A stretch of 64,000 nucleotides of DNA from Chromohalobacter sp. 11-W (GCF_029889905.1 NZ_JARANZ010000014.1:1-64000); one strand, 5' to 3'; numbered from the stretch's first letter, positions 33,648 to 42,915 are shown. A program made the numbers and translations. Notes: generated by a model not told the origin, from the sequence alone.

Positions 33648-35032
33648 TGATCTGCCTCGTCGTTGCCACCGTCGTAAACCACTTCGTAAATGGCTTGGCC
33701 GAAGCCCGTTCCCACAGCATCACCAAACTCGTTACCGACATACCCACCTGTTCCCATCAAAACAATGCTGCAAGTAAGGGCTCCGGCGGGGTTGCCGATG
33801 CCAAGGCAAACTATGCCACTCGCAGTTCTTCCGCCGGCACCACCGACGGCGGACGCAAAGGTCCGACCAGTCAGCGCTGAATAACCAACGATCTGCGCCT
33901 TTCGGCACTGTTTGGTCGTTGAATAGGCCGTGCAGGAAGATTTGACCTTGAGTTGCGTGGCGGTCACATCCAGCGCGATGCCGAGATACGTTGCCGCGTC
34001 GAGCGTTTTGGCGATGGAGCTGGCTTTTCTGATGCCATCCATGACGGTTGGCACATTGAATGTTGGGAAACCCTCGAACGCCTGCGATGCTCGATGAACG
34101 AGCTTGTTGGTTTTTACACCCAGCTTGAGCTTGAGAGCCTGTGCCGTTTCCGAAAGCTCGAATGCGCCCGCCATGAAGGATTGCGACTCCCCCTGTATCT
34201 TCGACAGCAGCTTCTCGCCATTCGCCTTCACGTATTCCTGTCCTTGATCCCAGACGTTGGCCAGGTCGTCGACGGCGTCAGCCGCTTGTGCCTTGAGCGG
34301 TTCCAGCGCTGTTGCAGTGACGCCCATCTCGGTCGAGGCATCACTCAGTGACTCGGATAGCTCGAGCATCGCCTCCCAGTTCGTCATCATGATGTCGGCT
34401 TGAGAAGGTTTTAACTGCTGGACTGAGGTCTGGATCATCCGCGCCTGGTCCTGCAGTTGCTGTTCTTCGGCCATGCACATCTGATTGTCGGGATCGCTCA
34501 GCACAACCATTGATCCTGGCAGGACGTAATCGGGCAAGTGGCTGTTCAGCCGGTAGAACATCGCATCTACGTCAGGTGACGGGGAGGGCAGCAACTGCTG
34601 CTTGATTTGGTCACGATAGCCCGCCTCGCGCACGATATGGAACCCAGGCTCGAGACCATCTTTTTCTTCGTCACGATGCCTGGCGGCAGCAGCGGCTGCT
34701 GGATCGCGATGCGTGGCCGGCGTTGCCTTCGGCGCCGGGGCAGGGTCTGCACTACCCAGCATGTGATAGCCCTGCGCCATCGACATCAGGCGAGCGCCAC
34801 AGGCCGTTCGGCAGCCGTGAAACGCGACGGGTTTTCCGTTGATTCGGATCGTTGGATGTCCCTCGACGATAGTCGTCACGCCGTTATGGCCGTCCTGTGG
34901 GCACGTCACCTTGTCGCCAACACAGGCCACGGCGACTCCATCAACGATGTAATTCTGCTGCCCAGTGATGACCTTGCCGCCATGGCTCGTCGGATCACCC
35001 ACCCGAATCATACCGTCGCCGGGTTTGAACAT
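33644..35032 (-). CDS. PAAR-domain protein with hydrophobic C-terminal toxin-like region, candidate T6SS effector
   Basis: 462 residues. An N-terminal PAAR domain (about 8-92; GDPTSHGGKVITGQQ, then GHPTIRINGKPVAFHGCRTA) would sharpen the type VI secretion spike. A variable linker and a long helical middle (about 150-330, coiled-coil-like) follow. The C-terminal 90 residues contain glycine-rich hydrophobic segments (SAVGGAGGRTASGIVCLGIG and LTCSIVLMGTGGYVG) typical of membrane-inserting toxins. No VgrG or T6SS core genes are in the window, so this is an orphan cargo locus. The start at 35032 has GGAG upstream. Confidence 0.8.
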   Translation of the reverse strand: MFKPGDGMIRVGDPTSHGGKVITGQQNYIVDGVAVACVGDKVTCPQDGHNGVTTIVEGHPTIRINGKPVAFHGCRTACGARLMSMAQGYHMLGSADPAPAPKATPATHRDPAAAAAARHRDEEKDGLEPGFHIVREAGYRDQIKQQLLPSPSPDVDAMFYRLNSHLPDYVLPGSMVVLSDPDNQMCMAEEQQLQDQARMIQTSVQQLKPSQADIMMTNWEAMLELSESLSDASTEMGVTATALEPLKAQAADAVDDLANVWDQGQEYVKANGEKLLSKIQGESQSFMAGAFELSETAQALKLKLGVKTNKLVHRASQAFEGFPTFNVPTVMDGIRKASSIAKTLDAATYLGIALDVTATQLKVKSSCTAYSTTKQCRKAQIVGYSALTGRTFASAVGGAGGRTASGIVCLGIGNPAGALTCSIVLMGTGGYVGNEFGDAVGTGFGQAIYEVVYDGGNDEADQ

Positions 35033-35117
35033 GCGGACTCCGCTTCAATATTGGTAGATATGGTCGAGGGTCAACTTGAGGAGATCAAGTATAAGTATGT
35101 AATGAATAGTTTATGTA

Positions 35118-35207
35118 TTCGAGTACGCGGCACAGGCGGATGTGGTGGTGCTGGTCTCTGGCGATGTCGCGAGCCTGCCGGATTCGTCGGTGAGGGCGTG
35201 CTATGGT
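35118..35207 (+). pseudogene. NYN cassette relic with two internal deletions
   Basis: Homology runs from the EYA(V/A)QADVVVLVSGD segment of the NYN gene, jumps to the CGCGAGCC near its 3' end, then to the downstream flank GCCGGATTCGTCGG and on to GGGCGTGCTATGG. It thus keeps the cassette's outer context with the middle removed. It lies just upstream of the PAAR gene promoter. Confidence 0.75.
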
Positions 35208-35289
35208 TGGACTTGGTGCTTCGGCAGGTCTCAGAGCCTTGATCGATGAACTGAAAATATCTCAGCGATGCAGTGGCGCATCGAGCATT

Positions 35290-35726
35290 AAAAGTGAATA
35301 ACAAGCCGCTCGAGGTTGTTGATCGCGCTCTACAAGCTAATCGACTCGCAGCAGTCGAGTGCGCTTCGCGAAGCGCTGACCTCCAGAGAGCGGAGTCTCG
35401 AGGAAACCGCCGAAATACTCGCCGCTGCTCACGTTCACTGTTATGCCGATACCAGCGGCGAGTGGCATGCCATCGGTGCGGCGCTAGCGGGCAGCGAGGA
35501 AAAAGAGGCGGTCTATCAGGAATTGCTCGACGGCTATGTCCAGCTGTTCGCCGGGGTATTGAAACCGTACTGCGAGATGGCCGATGCCGATCTTGAACGC
35601 TGCTGCGTTGGCTTGATCGGCGCAGGAGATGCGCTCGCAGCGGCGATGGTGCGCAGCAACTGCAGCGAGGCCGACGCGACAAAGACGTTCGCGTCGCTGA
35701 TTCGGGGCACCTTGAAGAGTAGGTAG
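35290..35726 (+). pseudogene. Probable TetR-family regulator remnant lacking the DNA-binding domain
   Basis: The readable frame gives about 137 helical residues (LIALYKLIDSQQSSALREAL to FASLIRGTLKSR). It looks like a TetR C-terminal ligand domain: amphipathic helices and the late segment DLERCCVGLIGAGDALAAAM. No helix-turn-helix precedes it and there is no convincing start or ribosome binding site, so I regard it as 5'-truncated, probably by the event that left the NYN relic upstream. An unknown intact helical protein is the alternative. Confidence 0.45.
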
Positions 35727-35750
35727 AGAATAGGAGGCGCCAACATCGCT

Positions 35751-36437
35751 TCAGACCTGACGTAACTCGGCCAGGATACGGCGCCCGCGCAGGCAATCCT
35801 CTTCGTGCGCTTCGTCGCGCCATGGTTCCTGAATGCCTTGCTCGACCCATGAGCGAACCGCCGGGTGCTCGAGCAAGCGCTCTGCATAGGCGCTGGCCTG
35901 GGCCGACAGGGTCAGCCCGTAGGTGCGATAGCGAACCGCCACGGGCGCGTAGAACGCATCGACCGCACCGAATGCCTCACCGGCGAGCCAGGGCCCACCG
36001 AAGCGATCGAGGCCTTCCACCCATAATTCCGCCAGCCGCGTCAGATCCTGCTCCAGCGCTGGGCTCGGTGTGCCCAGTTCGATCCTCAAGCCGCAGTTCA
36101 TCGAGCATTCGTCGCGTAACGCCATGAAGCCCGAGTGCATTTCTGCGCAAGCCGAGCGTGCCCAGGCTCGCGCCTGCTTATCCGCCGGCCATACGCCCGG
36201 GTGCGCTTCTGCCAGGTACTCGATGATCGCCAGAGAGTCCCAGACCAGCACATCGTTGTGCTTGAGGCAGGGGACCTTGCCGGTGGGCGAAAACTCTCTG
36301 AACGCTTGCTGGATTGCGGTGCCTGCGAAGGGCGTCAATATCTCCTCGAACGCGATATCGCAAGCTGTCATCAGCACCCAGGGGCGCATGGACCAGGAGG
36401 AGTAGTTCTTGTTGGCGATATAGAGTTGGTAATCCAA
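35751..36437 (-). CDS. Glutathione S-transferase family protein
   Basis: 228 residues. The thioredoxin-like N-domain begins YQLYIANKNYSSWSMRPWVL, with the catalytic Ser region SSWS and the glutathione-contact segment GKVPCLKHNDVLVWDSLAII (about 52-72). An all-helical C-domain follows from about 85. This YfcF/maleylacetoacetate-isomerase-like group conjugates or isomerises electrophiles with glutathione. It stands alone. Confidence 0.9.
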   Translation of the reverse strand: MDYQLYIANKNYSSWSMRPWVLMTACDIAFEEILTPFAGTAIQQAFREFSPTGKVPCLKHNDVLVWDSLAIIEYLAEAHPGVWPADKQARAWARSACAEMHSGFMALRDECSMNCGLRIELGTPSPALEQDLTRLAELWVEGLDRFGGPWLAGEAFGAVDAFYAPVAVRYRTYGLTLSAQASAYAERLLEHPAVRSWVEQGIQEPWRDEAHEEDCLRGRRILAELRQV

Positions 36438-36818
36438 AGATATTCTCCTGAGCGAGGACGAGACTTGGACAATCGAACGGGAGCGAATGGCACCGGCACA
36501 AGTCTAGCTCGAGTTTGTTAAGCGTTGTCGAAAGTTTAAGTGATCGCCCACCAATGACGATGGTGGCCATCGGCGAGCCATACGTCCGGCTATCCCATGG
36601 CCGCTTGACATCGTCGACCCCCGGTTGCGTGCGCTAGGGCCCTCCTGCGTCGTTGATCATCATGCTCGTGGTGTTGTGGAAGCTTTTCCGTGTAGCGCTG
36701 AGTCAACGTTTCTACTTGATGATAATATTTTTCTAAATAAAAAGCATTCACGGTCGATATTCGAATGGCGGTGAGCCGCAACAACTTAAAAGAAACGACG
36801 AAATTAAAGGAAATGTCG
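36438..36818. other. Gap of about 380 bp with no recognisable gene
   Basis: The stretch between the GST and lipoprotein promoters becomes AT-rich toward 36720-36815, where the lipoprotein promoter is expected. I see no RNA gene, repeat or conserved coding fragment. Confidence 0.4.
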
Positions 36819-37271
36819 ATGTACAGGAATGTGATTGCAGGGCTTCTGCTATTGGCGACGTTGGTCGTCTCGGGGTGCGCCTCGGTACCGATGGGGTCCA
36901 ACGACGCGGATCAAGCACTGAAGCAGTTCCCTACACCGCCGCAGGAGAAGGCTGGGCTGTATGTCTACCGTGACAGTTTCATGGGGAAGGCGCTGAAGAA
37001 ATCGGTTTCCCTGGATGGCCAGCTTCTAGGTGAAACGGCCAATGGCGTCTACTTCTATGAAGTGATCGAGCCGGGCGAACATAGTCTGTCGACGGAGTCC
37101 GAGTTCAGTGACAACTCGATCGATTTCATGGCCGATGCCGGTGAGAATTATTTCGTCGAGCAATACATCAAGATGGGTGTATTCGTCGGTGGTGCAGGAC
37201 TGAATATGGTCGAAAAAACGAAGGGCATGGAGGCGGTGCGTGAGTGCTGCCGCCTGGCCGCTTCGCAGTAG
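36819..37271 (+). CDS. DUF2846-type outer-membrane lipoprotein
   Basis: 150 residues. A lipoprotein signal peptide (MYRNVIAGLLLLATLVVSGC) ends in the lipobox VSGC with the modified Cys at 20. The mature part contains GLYVYRDSFMGKALKKSVSL and a PEGA-like beta domain typical of DUF2846. ATG 36819 is chosen because AAAGGA lies at a good distance; ATG 36813 would be too close. Function is unknown, probably envelope-associated. Confidence 0.82.
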   Translation: MYRNVIAGLLLLATLVVSGCASVPMGSNDADQALKQFPTPPQEKAGLYVYRDSFMGKALKKSVSLDGQLLGETANGVYFYEVIEPGEHSLSTESEFSDNSIDFMADAGENYFVEQYIKMGVFVGGAGLNMVEKTKGMEAVRECCRLAASQ

Positions 37272-37277
37272 GCCTAC

Positions 37278-37303
37278 GACCTGCCGGGCACCGCTCGGCA
37301 GGT
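37278..37303 (+). terminator. Hairpin after the lipoprotein gene, weak terminator
   Basis: GACCTGCCG at 37278-37286 pairs with CGGCAGGTC at 37295-37303 (9 bp). No T-run follows, so intrinsic termination is uncertain. Confidence 0.4.
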
Positions 37304-37455
37304 CAGCCTACATTACTCACGTCTTTTCATTTTAAAAAAGCCGTTCATGTGTACGTTCGGTGTGCCTCCACTCACCGATTCACGATATCCAGATGCGGGA
37401 TCGCCGGACAGGCCGGTTAGCGGCCTTGGTGGCGAATCCTATGTGGCCTCGTAAA

Positions 37456-38337
37456 CTAGCACTTGAGTGTTTTTTCAACGTGCTGCCAGAACGCTTCTAT
37501 GGGGTTGGGGATGGGTGTTGCGGCTCCCGTGACCAAACCAAACTGGCGGTATATCGGGGGCGTTAAGGGTAGGGCACGTAACCCTTTTCGATCTCGCGGT
37601 AGGGTGCACTCCGGAACCACGGCGATCCCCATCCCTTCTCGTACTAACGCACAGGCGCTGGCCCAGTCTCGCACCGTTACGCGAATGTTCGTTAGTTCCA
37701 CACCTGCATCTCGAGCCAAGCTCTGAGCGTTCACTGTGCAGCCACCAGTGGCATGGATGAACGGTTGTGTGGCGAGTTCAGTAAAGTCGACTCCATATGC
37801 GGAAGCGCGCCGCGCCAAGAGATGAGAAGCGGGTACCAGGACCACCCAAGCATCGCGACCGAGTATCAAGGCTTGACGGTCCGGTGTGGGATTCAACACC
37901 ACACCGAGATCGATAGCGCCACTGGCCAGCCACGCCTCGACTTCTTCATCGGTGCCTTCCAGAGCAATGACCTCGATGCCGGGGTGGCGCTGATGGAAGG
38001 TGGTCAGTAAGGGAGGGAGTTGATTCGAGATAACCGAGTGGAAGCTACCGAGACGCAAACGACCGCGACCAAGTCCTTTCTGCTCTTCGGCTAGGCCGCG
38101 AATGCTGTCGAGGCTCGTCAACATGGAACGTGCGTTGTCGACGACCAGCTCACCGAAGGCAGTCATGCTGGCCTCCCGTCGCATGCGAGTGAACAGCTGC
38201 GATCCCAGCGCCTTTTCCATCTGCGCGATAGCCTGGCTAGCCCCGGATTGCGTCATGCCGACGCGTTCGGCTGCCTGGGAGATAGTGCCAGCATCCGCGA
38301 CGGCGACGATCAAGCGCCAGTGGGTCAGGTTCATCAT
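37456..38337 (-). CDS. LysR-family transcriptional regulator
   Basis: 293 residues. Helix-turn-helix at about 5-62 (AGTISQAAERVGMTQSGASQ) and a substrate-binding domain from about 92. It diverges from the GstA-like gene with a 123-bp shared gap, so that transferase is the probable target. Confidence 0.9.
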   Translation of the reverse strand: MMNLTHWRLIVAVADAGTISQAAERVGMTQSGASQAIAQMEKALGSQLFTRMRREASMTAFGELVVDNARSMLTSLDSIRGLAEEQKGLGRGRLRLGSFHSVISNQLPPLLTTFHQRHPGIEVIALEGTDEEVEAWLASGAIDLGVVLNPTPDRQALILGRDAWVVLVPASHLLARRASAYGVDFTELATQPFIHATGGCTVNAQSLARDAGVELTNIRVTVRDWASACALVREGMGIAVVPECTLPRDRKGLRALPLTPPIYRQFGLVTGAATPIPNPIEAFWQHVEKTLKC

Positions 38338-38460
38338 GTCAGTAGCTCAGCTAATGGCTATACAGTGAAATATTAATTTTACGATGTTGGGAGCGATTAG
38401 CACACTCTGAAAGACCAGTGGCACCTCGGCGTGTCGTGCATACCAACAGAGATGATTCCG

Positions 38461-39063
38461 ATGAAGCTTTATTACGCACCCAATACCTGTTCACTCTCGC
38501 CGCATATCGTTCTGCGCGAATTGGCGTTGCCATTCGCGTTGGTTCGTGTCGATAACCGCAAGAAAGTGACGGAAGATGGTCGAGATTTTTTCACCATCAA
38601 CCCTAAGGGCTATGTAGCGGCCTTGGAGCTCAAGGAAGGACAAATCCTGACAGAAGGACCTGCCATACTCCTGTATTTGGCTGACCTCGAGCCGCAGATG
38701 AATCTTTCGCCAGCTGTTGGGAGCTGGGAGAGGATCCGTTTACAAGAGTGGCTGGCTTTCATTAATAGTGAGATCCACGCTGGTTTGGCGCCGCTATTCA
38801 ACGCGGAACTGCCCGACGCTGCCAAAGGCGTCTTTCGCGATAAAATTTTTAAGCGCTTTGACTACCTGGAAAGCACTCTCGAGCAAAAGGACCATTTGAT
38901 GGGCGAGCACTTTAACGTTGCGGATGCCTACTTGTTCACGGTGTTGGGATGGTGTCGCTTCTTCGATATCGGCCTCGATCCTTGGCCGGCGCTGGCGAGC
39001 TATATGGCTCGGATAGGAGACAGGCCGGCTGTTCGGGCGGCACGGCAAGCCGAGGGGGCCTAG
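38461..39063 (+). CDS. Glutathione transferase, GstA-like (beta class)
   Basis: 200 residues starting MKLYYAPNTCSLSPHIVLRE. The Cys10 region (PNTCSLSPH) is the beta-class active site, and NPKGYVAALELKEGQILTEG supplies the glutathione-binding loop. ATG 38461 is supported by homology starting at residue 1. It is divergent from a LysR regulator. Confidence 0.92.
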   Translation: MKLYYAPNTCSLSPHIVLRELALPFALVRVDNRKKVTEDGRDFFTINPKGYVAALELKEGQILTEGPAILLYLADLEPQMNLSPAVGSWERIRLQEWLAFINSEIHAGLAPLFNAELPDAAKGVFRDKIFKRFDYLESTLEQKDHLMGEHFNVADAYLFTVLGWCRFFDIGLDPWPALASYMARIGDRPAVRAARQAEGA

Positions 39064-39081
39064 TCGGCGTTGGTGCCTCGC

Positions 39082-39182
39082 ATGCCCAAGCTCACCGCTA
39101 ATTCCCTTATTAACACCGCGAGCCAGTGCATACCCATCGAAGGCGATCCGCTGCTGGGGTGAGGCGCTGCTGGAGTGAGGCG
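39082..39182 (+). pseudogene. NYN cassette relic with a 16-bp tandem duplication
   Basis: Matches the last 27 codons of the NYN gene (PKLTANSLINTASQ...), with substitutions, to the stop at 39160-39162. The sequence around the stop (39151-39166) is then repeated with one change at 39167-39182. It lies in the gap after the gstA-like gene. Confidence 0.78.
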
Positions 39183-39273
39183 CTATAGCCGTGGAACTCG
39201 CGCGACATCTCGCCATGGTGCAGGCGCTCGTTATGGCTCGAGACCGTCGCGGTCCAGTAGTGGTGCTGCTCGG

Positions 39274-39663
39274 TTAAGTGTCAGCCCCGGATGGCGTGCG
39301 ATCTCGATCGTAACGCTCTGCGAGCGGAAACGGTGGCAACCAGTGTTCACGCCGAATGGTCCATAGCTCATAGGTCGGCATGAATCGATCGGGTGCATCG
39401 AGCGTACCCAGGTGGACTTCGATCTCGCCATCGCTCATCGAGAAGACCGATGAGCCGCAGTTGGAGCAAAAGTGGCGCCCCTGGTACTCGTGCGGCTCGC
39501 CTTCGATGATCACCGCTTCCGCGAGGTAATCGGCGGCGGCATAGAAGAGCGCGCCGTGATGCTTGCGGCAGTCCATGCAGTGGCAAATGCCGACCCGAAG
39601 TGGCTCGCCATGCGCAGTGACTCGGATTTTGCCGCACAGACAGCCGCCGGTTACTGGATCCAT
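39274..39663 (-). CDS. GFA-family (glutathione-dependent formaldehyde-activating-like) zinc protein
   Basis: 129 residues with the cysteine pattern of the GFA fold: C8 and C10 (GGCLCGKIR), CHCMDCRKHHGALF and FCSNCGSSVF, which bind two zinc ions. Most members have unknown substrates related to glutathione adducts. ATG 39663 is preferred because AGGAG precedes it; the frame opens 27 bp earlier. Confidence 0.88.
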   Translation of the reverse strand: MDPVTGGCLCGKIRVTAHGEPLRVGICHCMDCRKHHGALFYAAADYLAEAVIIEGEPHEYQGRHFCSNCGSSVFSMSDGEIEVHLGTLDAPDRFMPTYELWTIRREHWLPPFPLAERYDRDRTPSGADT

Positions 39664-39754
39664 TGTTATATCTCCTGAAATATCATGCATTTGAATCTGT
39701 TGCCGAGACGAGAATTTCGTCGCTATCCATGAACCAGTATGGCTCCCGCGTCAC

Positions 39755-41263
39755 TCACCGATGCACGATATCCAACTGCGTGAACGCGCCTCGAGCGTGA
39801 TCCTCGCGGAATAGCCCATGGTCGCGTCGCACGCGGTCGGCGGCTTCGGTGGCGAATTCCACCATGTCCTCGGCGAACAGTGTCGGTGGGCCGGTGGCGT
39901 TGAGGATCGCGGGTTCGATGTCGTAGTCGAGGTTGCCGGATTCGTCGGAGAGGGCGTGCACGGTGGCGAGCACGCCACCACAGATGCGGGCGTAAGCCTT
40001 CCATTCGCTCTTGGAGAGTTCGTCCAAATCGATATCGTCGCGGAACGGCGCGCGCTCGCGGGATAGATAGCTGTGGCCCTCGAACTCGACATGGCCGTAG
40101 AAGACGTCGCCGCGTATCAGGTGCACGGCCTGAGCATGGCTGATGCGTTCGGCGAGCGTGTCCATTTCGTAGGCAGAGGGCGGCACCAGGCCGGAAAGCG
40201 CCGAGCGACGGGCCTGTTTGTACTCGATGATCAGGTCGTCCGTGCCGTCGCGTTCGGGGCCTTCGATCAGTACGTAGTAGCGGTTGAGCCCCAGCGAGGC
40301 GGTGCCCTGGCCGAGACGTATCGCCAGGTCCTTCACGCGCATGCCATTCTCACTTCGCCCCCGGGCGCGTGCTGGCACCTCGATGTCGTTCTCTTTGATC
40401 AGCCGGTCGGTGATTTTCTGGAATTCGTCGCGTCGCGACGAGGTCGGTACCAGTTTCTTGGTCGGGCGGAAGCCGCTTCGCGTCTCGTCGAGATAGTCGT
40501 CGGCGAGCCACGCGGCACGATCTTCATCGGCGCTCTCGAATAGCGTGCGGATGAGCTTCGGGGCGTTGTCGAAGCGCATTTCTTCATCCTGCTCGGTGCC
40601 TTTCTGGGCCAGCCGTTCCATTTCTTTGATATAGCCTTGCACGAAGCGGCGGACGATCTTGATCTGCTGCTTGCGCTTGAGTTCGCCTTCGGTCTCTGCG
40701 GCGATCATGAAACCGACCGCGCCGCGCTTGATATCCCAGCTGAACGGGGCGTAGTAGGCCTCGTCGAAATCGTTGACCGAGAAGATTGGCACGTTGTCCA
40801 TGTTGGGCATGACGCCGAAGTTGCCGGGGTGAACGTCGCCGAGCGCGAGTACGGTCGGCATCCAGGCGTCGTCGCCGGCCATGTCGCGATAGAACAGCAG
40901 CGCGGTGCCACGAAAGAACGAGAACAGCGAGTCGGCGAGCTGGTCGAACTTGGCGCCGGCTTCTTCGGAGCCGTCCGCGATGCGTAGCCGGTGATCCTCG
41001 CGCAGCGTCTGGCGCACGTGCCGGCGCCGCTCGAAACCGGTCAAGGCGCGCGGACGCAGCACGAAATCCCCATCAGCCACGGCTTCTGCCAGACGTTTGA
41101 AAGTATCGAAACGTGTCGCCACCGGGGCGGCGGGTTCCTCGAACGGTTGCCGCTCGAGCGCCGCCGCCAGTTCCGCCTTGCTCATCTTTGAGCGTCCCGC
41201 GATCTCCTGCCGTTGGGCTTGCTCGTACAGTGCCTTGCGCGTCGGTTCCGATTCTCGGCTCAT
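39755..41263 (-). CDS. DUF2252 family protein
   Basis: 502 residues. The kinase-like segments LGDVHPGNFGVMPNMDNVPI and FSVNDFDEAYYAPFSWDIKR define DUF2252, a protein-kinase-like fold of unknown substrate. The first 60 residues include MSKAELAAALERQPF, a short SAP/Rho-N-like helix. The gene contains a 28-bp stretch (39932-39959, encoding ALSDESGN) identical to the 3' flank of NYN cassette copy 2. Otherwise it looks intact. Confidence 0.87.
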   Translation of the reverse strand: MSRESEPTRKALYEQAQRQEIAGRSKMSKAELAAALERQPFEEPAAPVATRFDTFKRLAEAVADGDFVLRPRALTGFERRRHVRQTLREDHRLRIADGSEEAGAKFDQLADSLFSFFRGTALLFYRDMAGDDAWMPTVLALGDVHPGNFGVMPNMDNVPIFSVNDFDEAYYAPFSWDIKRGAVGFMIAAETEGELKRKQQIKIVRRFVQGYIKEMERLAQKGTEQDEEMRFDNAPKLIRTLFESADEDRAAWLADDYLDETRSGFRPTKKLVPTSSRRDEFQKITDRLIKENDIEVPARARGRSENGMRVKDLAIRLGQGTASLGLNRYYVLIEGPERDGTDDLIIEYKQARRSALSGLVPPSAYEMDTLAERISHAQAVHLIRGDVFYGHVEFEGHSYLSRERAPFRDDIDLDELSKSEWKAYARICGGVLATVHALSDESGNLDYDIEPAILNATGPPTLFAEDMVEFATEAADRVRRDHGLFREDHARGAFTQLDIVHR

Positions 41264-41363
41264 GGGTACCCCTTGCCTGTCGTGGCTACCGTGATGTCGT
41301 TATACCCTTGCCTCCAGCATGCACGACTTGGCTGGGCATCGCATATCTTGCCGGGGCGCTATA

Positions 41364-42806
41364 TCAGCGCGGCAACCACTCTGGCGTATCGCTACCAAGT
41401 GTAGGTGTGGTTCTCTCCCACCGAGGTGACGTCTCGGACATGCGAATCACAGGCCCAAGGCTTTTCAGGTCACCATAGGAAGTGTGGTCGTCATATACGG
41501 CGTAGGCTTCAAATTCTTCAGGCGACAGCCGCCCCGGCGCAGTCTCGAACTGCTCAAGCAGCCCCTGGCGTTGAAGAAACATGGCTGACTGACACAAAGA
41601 GACTTGTACGTGATATGTGCCGCCTTCCCGAGCACGTCGAGCCAGTGCCACCATGGCGCCAAAGGAAGCTAGGTAGCCAGTCAGGAAGTCGCATAGATAG
41701 ACGGGTGTCAACATGGGCTTGCCTGCCTTCGTCGCTTGCCCCTGAAGATCACAAATGCCAGTTACGGCCTGTGCTACCTGATCCCAACCAGCCCGTGATG
41801 CAAAGGGTCCACCCGATCCATAGCAGTTCACACTGACGTAGACCAAGCCAGGGCGAAGCTTTGCCAGCTCCTCTACACCGAACCCGTGGGCTTCAAGACG
41901 GTGAGGACGATACCCTTCAATGAATACATCCGAATCACTAACTAACTCCCTGAGTCGAGCAGCGTCCGAGGCGTCGTTGTAATCAAGGAAGCAGCTACGT
42001 TTTCCATGGCTAGTATCACGTACAAAAGGCGCGACCTGGGGCAGGTGGGGCGCGGTGACCATCAGGACATCAGCGCCATGTTCGGCCATACCAATGCCCG
42101 CCGTTGGACCGGCGAGAATACGGGTGAGATCAAGAACCCTGATACCTGACGCCGGTTGGGAACCTTCGGGGAGTGGCTGCGGTGCTCCATCGGCAACTTT
42201 AGTGATTTCAACGACTGGCCGCGATGCGAGATAAGCACCGTGGGGATGAGCAAGCCACTCCTTTGGCGTACGCACTTTCCCGCCACATGCGCCTGCTGCT
42301 GCGATAGCTTCTTCAAGTTCATCTGCTTTCCAATGCCTTACGGCCTCAGCAACTGAATCAGGCGTACTCTTGCAATTCAAAACATCGAGTACTCGACGCT
42401 CGAGATGTGGCAAGTTGAAATGCGGTACAAACCAGCGGTCATCCGCTGTCCGCCACGGCTGGGTGAGCGCCACCATGTGCTCTACATCTTCCGAGATGGG
42501 CGTAGGGTGATATTGGCCGTAGTCACCACGGACCAGTGTCATGTCTTCGCCGCCCAACGCAGTCGCTGCAGCTGCCTTGGCATCAATACTGATGGACTGC
42601 CTGCGTCCGGTCTTCAGTTGCCATAAATCGTTTGCCGCCACACTGCGTGCCGCCAGTGCGTGGGCCAATGTTCGCCCGATACGAAAAGGAGATACAAACA
42701 GCGGATCGTCTCCTGTAAAGCTTACCTCATTGGGCGCAAGCTGCTGACCAGCCCGGATGCCCATCAGCTCATCGAATGCGCTGATTTTTCCCTTGTTTTG
42801 ACTCAT
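41364..42806 (-). CDS. Class III CoA-transferase (CaiB/BaiF family)
   Basis: 480 residues. The C-terminal two thirds carry the CaiB/BaiF core (ASGIRVLDLTRILAGPTAGI, then GKRSCFLDYNDASDAARLRE and FIEGYRPHRLEAHGFGVEEL). The N-terminal 200 residues look like a partial second family domain (FRIGRTLAHALAARSVAAND). The family moves CoA between carboxylic acids. The substrate is unknown. The divergent AcuI-like reductase suggests an enoyl- or acyl-CoA pathway such as acrylate or propionate metabolism (inference). Confidence 0.88.
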   Translation of the reverse strand: MSQNKGKISAFDELMGIRAGQQLAPNEVSFTGDDPLFVSPFRIGRTLAHALAARSVAANDLWQLKTGRRQSISIDAKAAAATALGGEDMTLVRGDYGQYHPTPISEDVEHMVALTQPWRTADDRWFVPHFNLPHLERRVLDVLNCKSTPDSVAEAVRHWKADELEEAIAAAGACGGKVRTPKEWLAHPHGAYLASRPVVEITKVADGAPQPLPEGSQPASGIRVLDLTRILAGPTAGIGMAEHGADVLMVTAPHLPQVAPFVRDTSHGKRSCFLDYNDASDAARLRELVSDSDVFIEGYRPHRLEAHGFGVEELAKLRPGLVYVSVNCYGSGGPFASRAGWDQVAQAVTGICDLQGQATKAGKPMLTPVYLCDFLTGYLASFGAMVALARRAREGGTYHVQVSLCQSAMFLQRQGLLEQFETAPGRLSPEEFEAYAVYDDHTSYGDLKSLGPVIRMSETSPRWERTTPTLGSDTPEWLPR

Positions 42807-42915
42807 TCCTATAGCTCCTAAATATGGGGGCAGGATGTGCTTCTGGGCTGTGGTAACCGAGGTAGGTCAAAACCACGATTAAGGCTGCCGCAGGACTCCC
42901 GGACCATGCTGTGTC

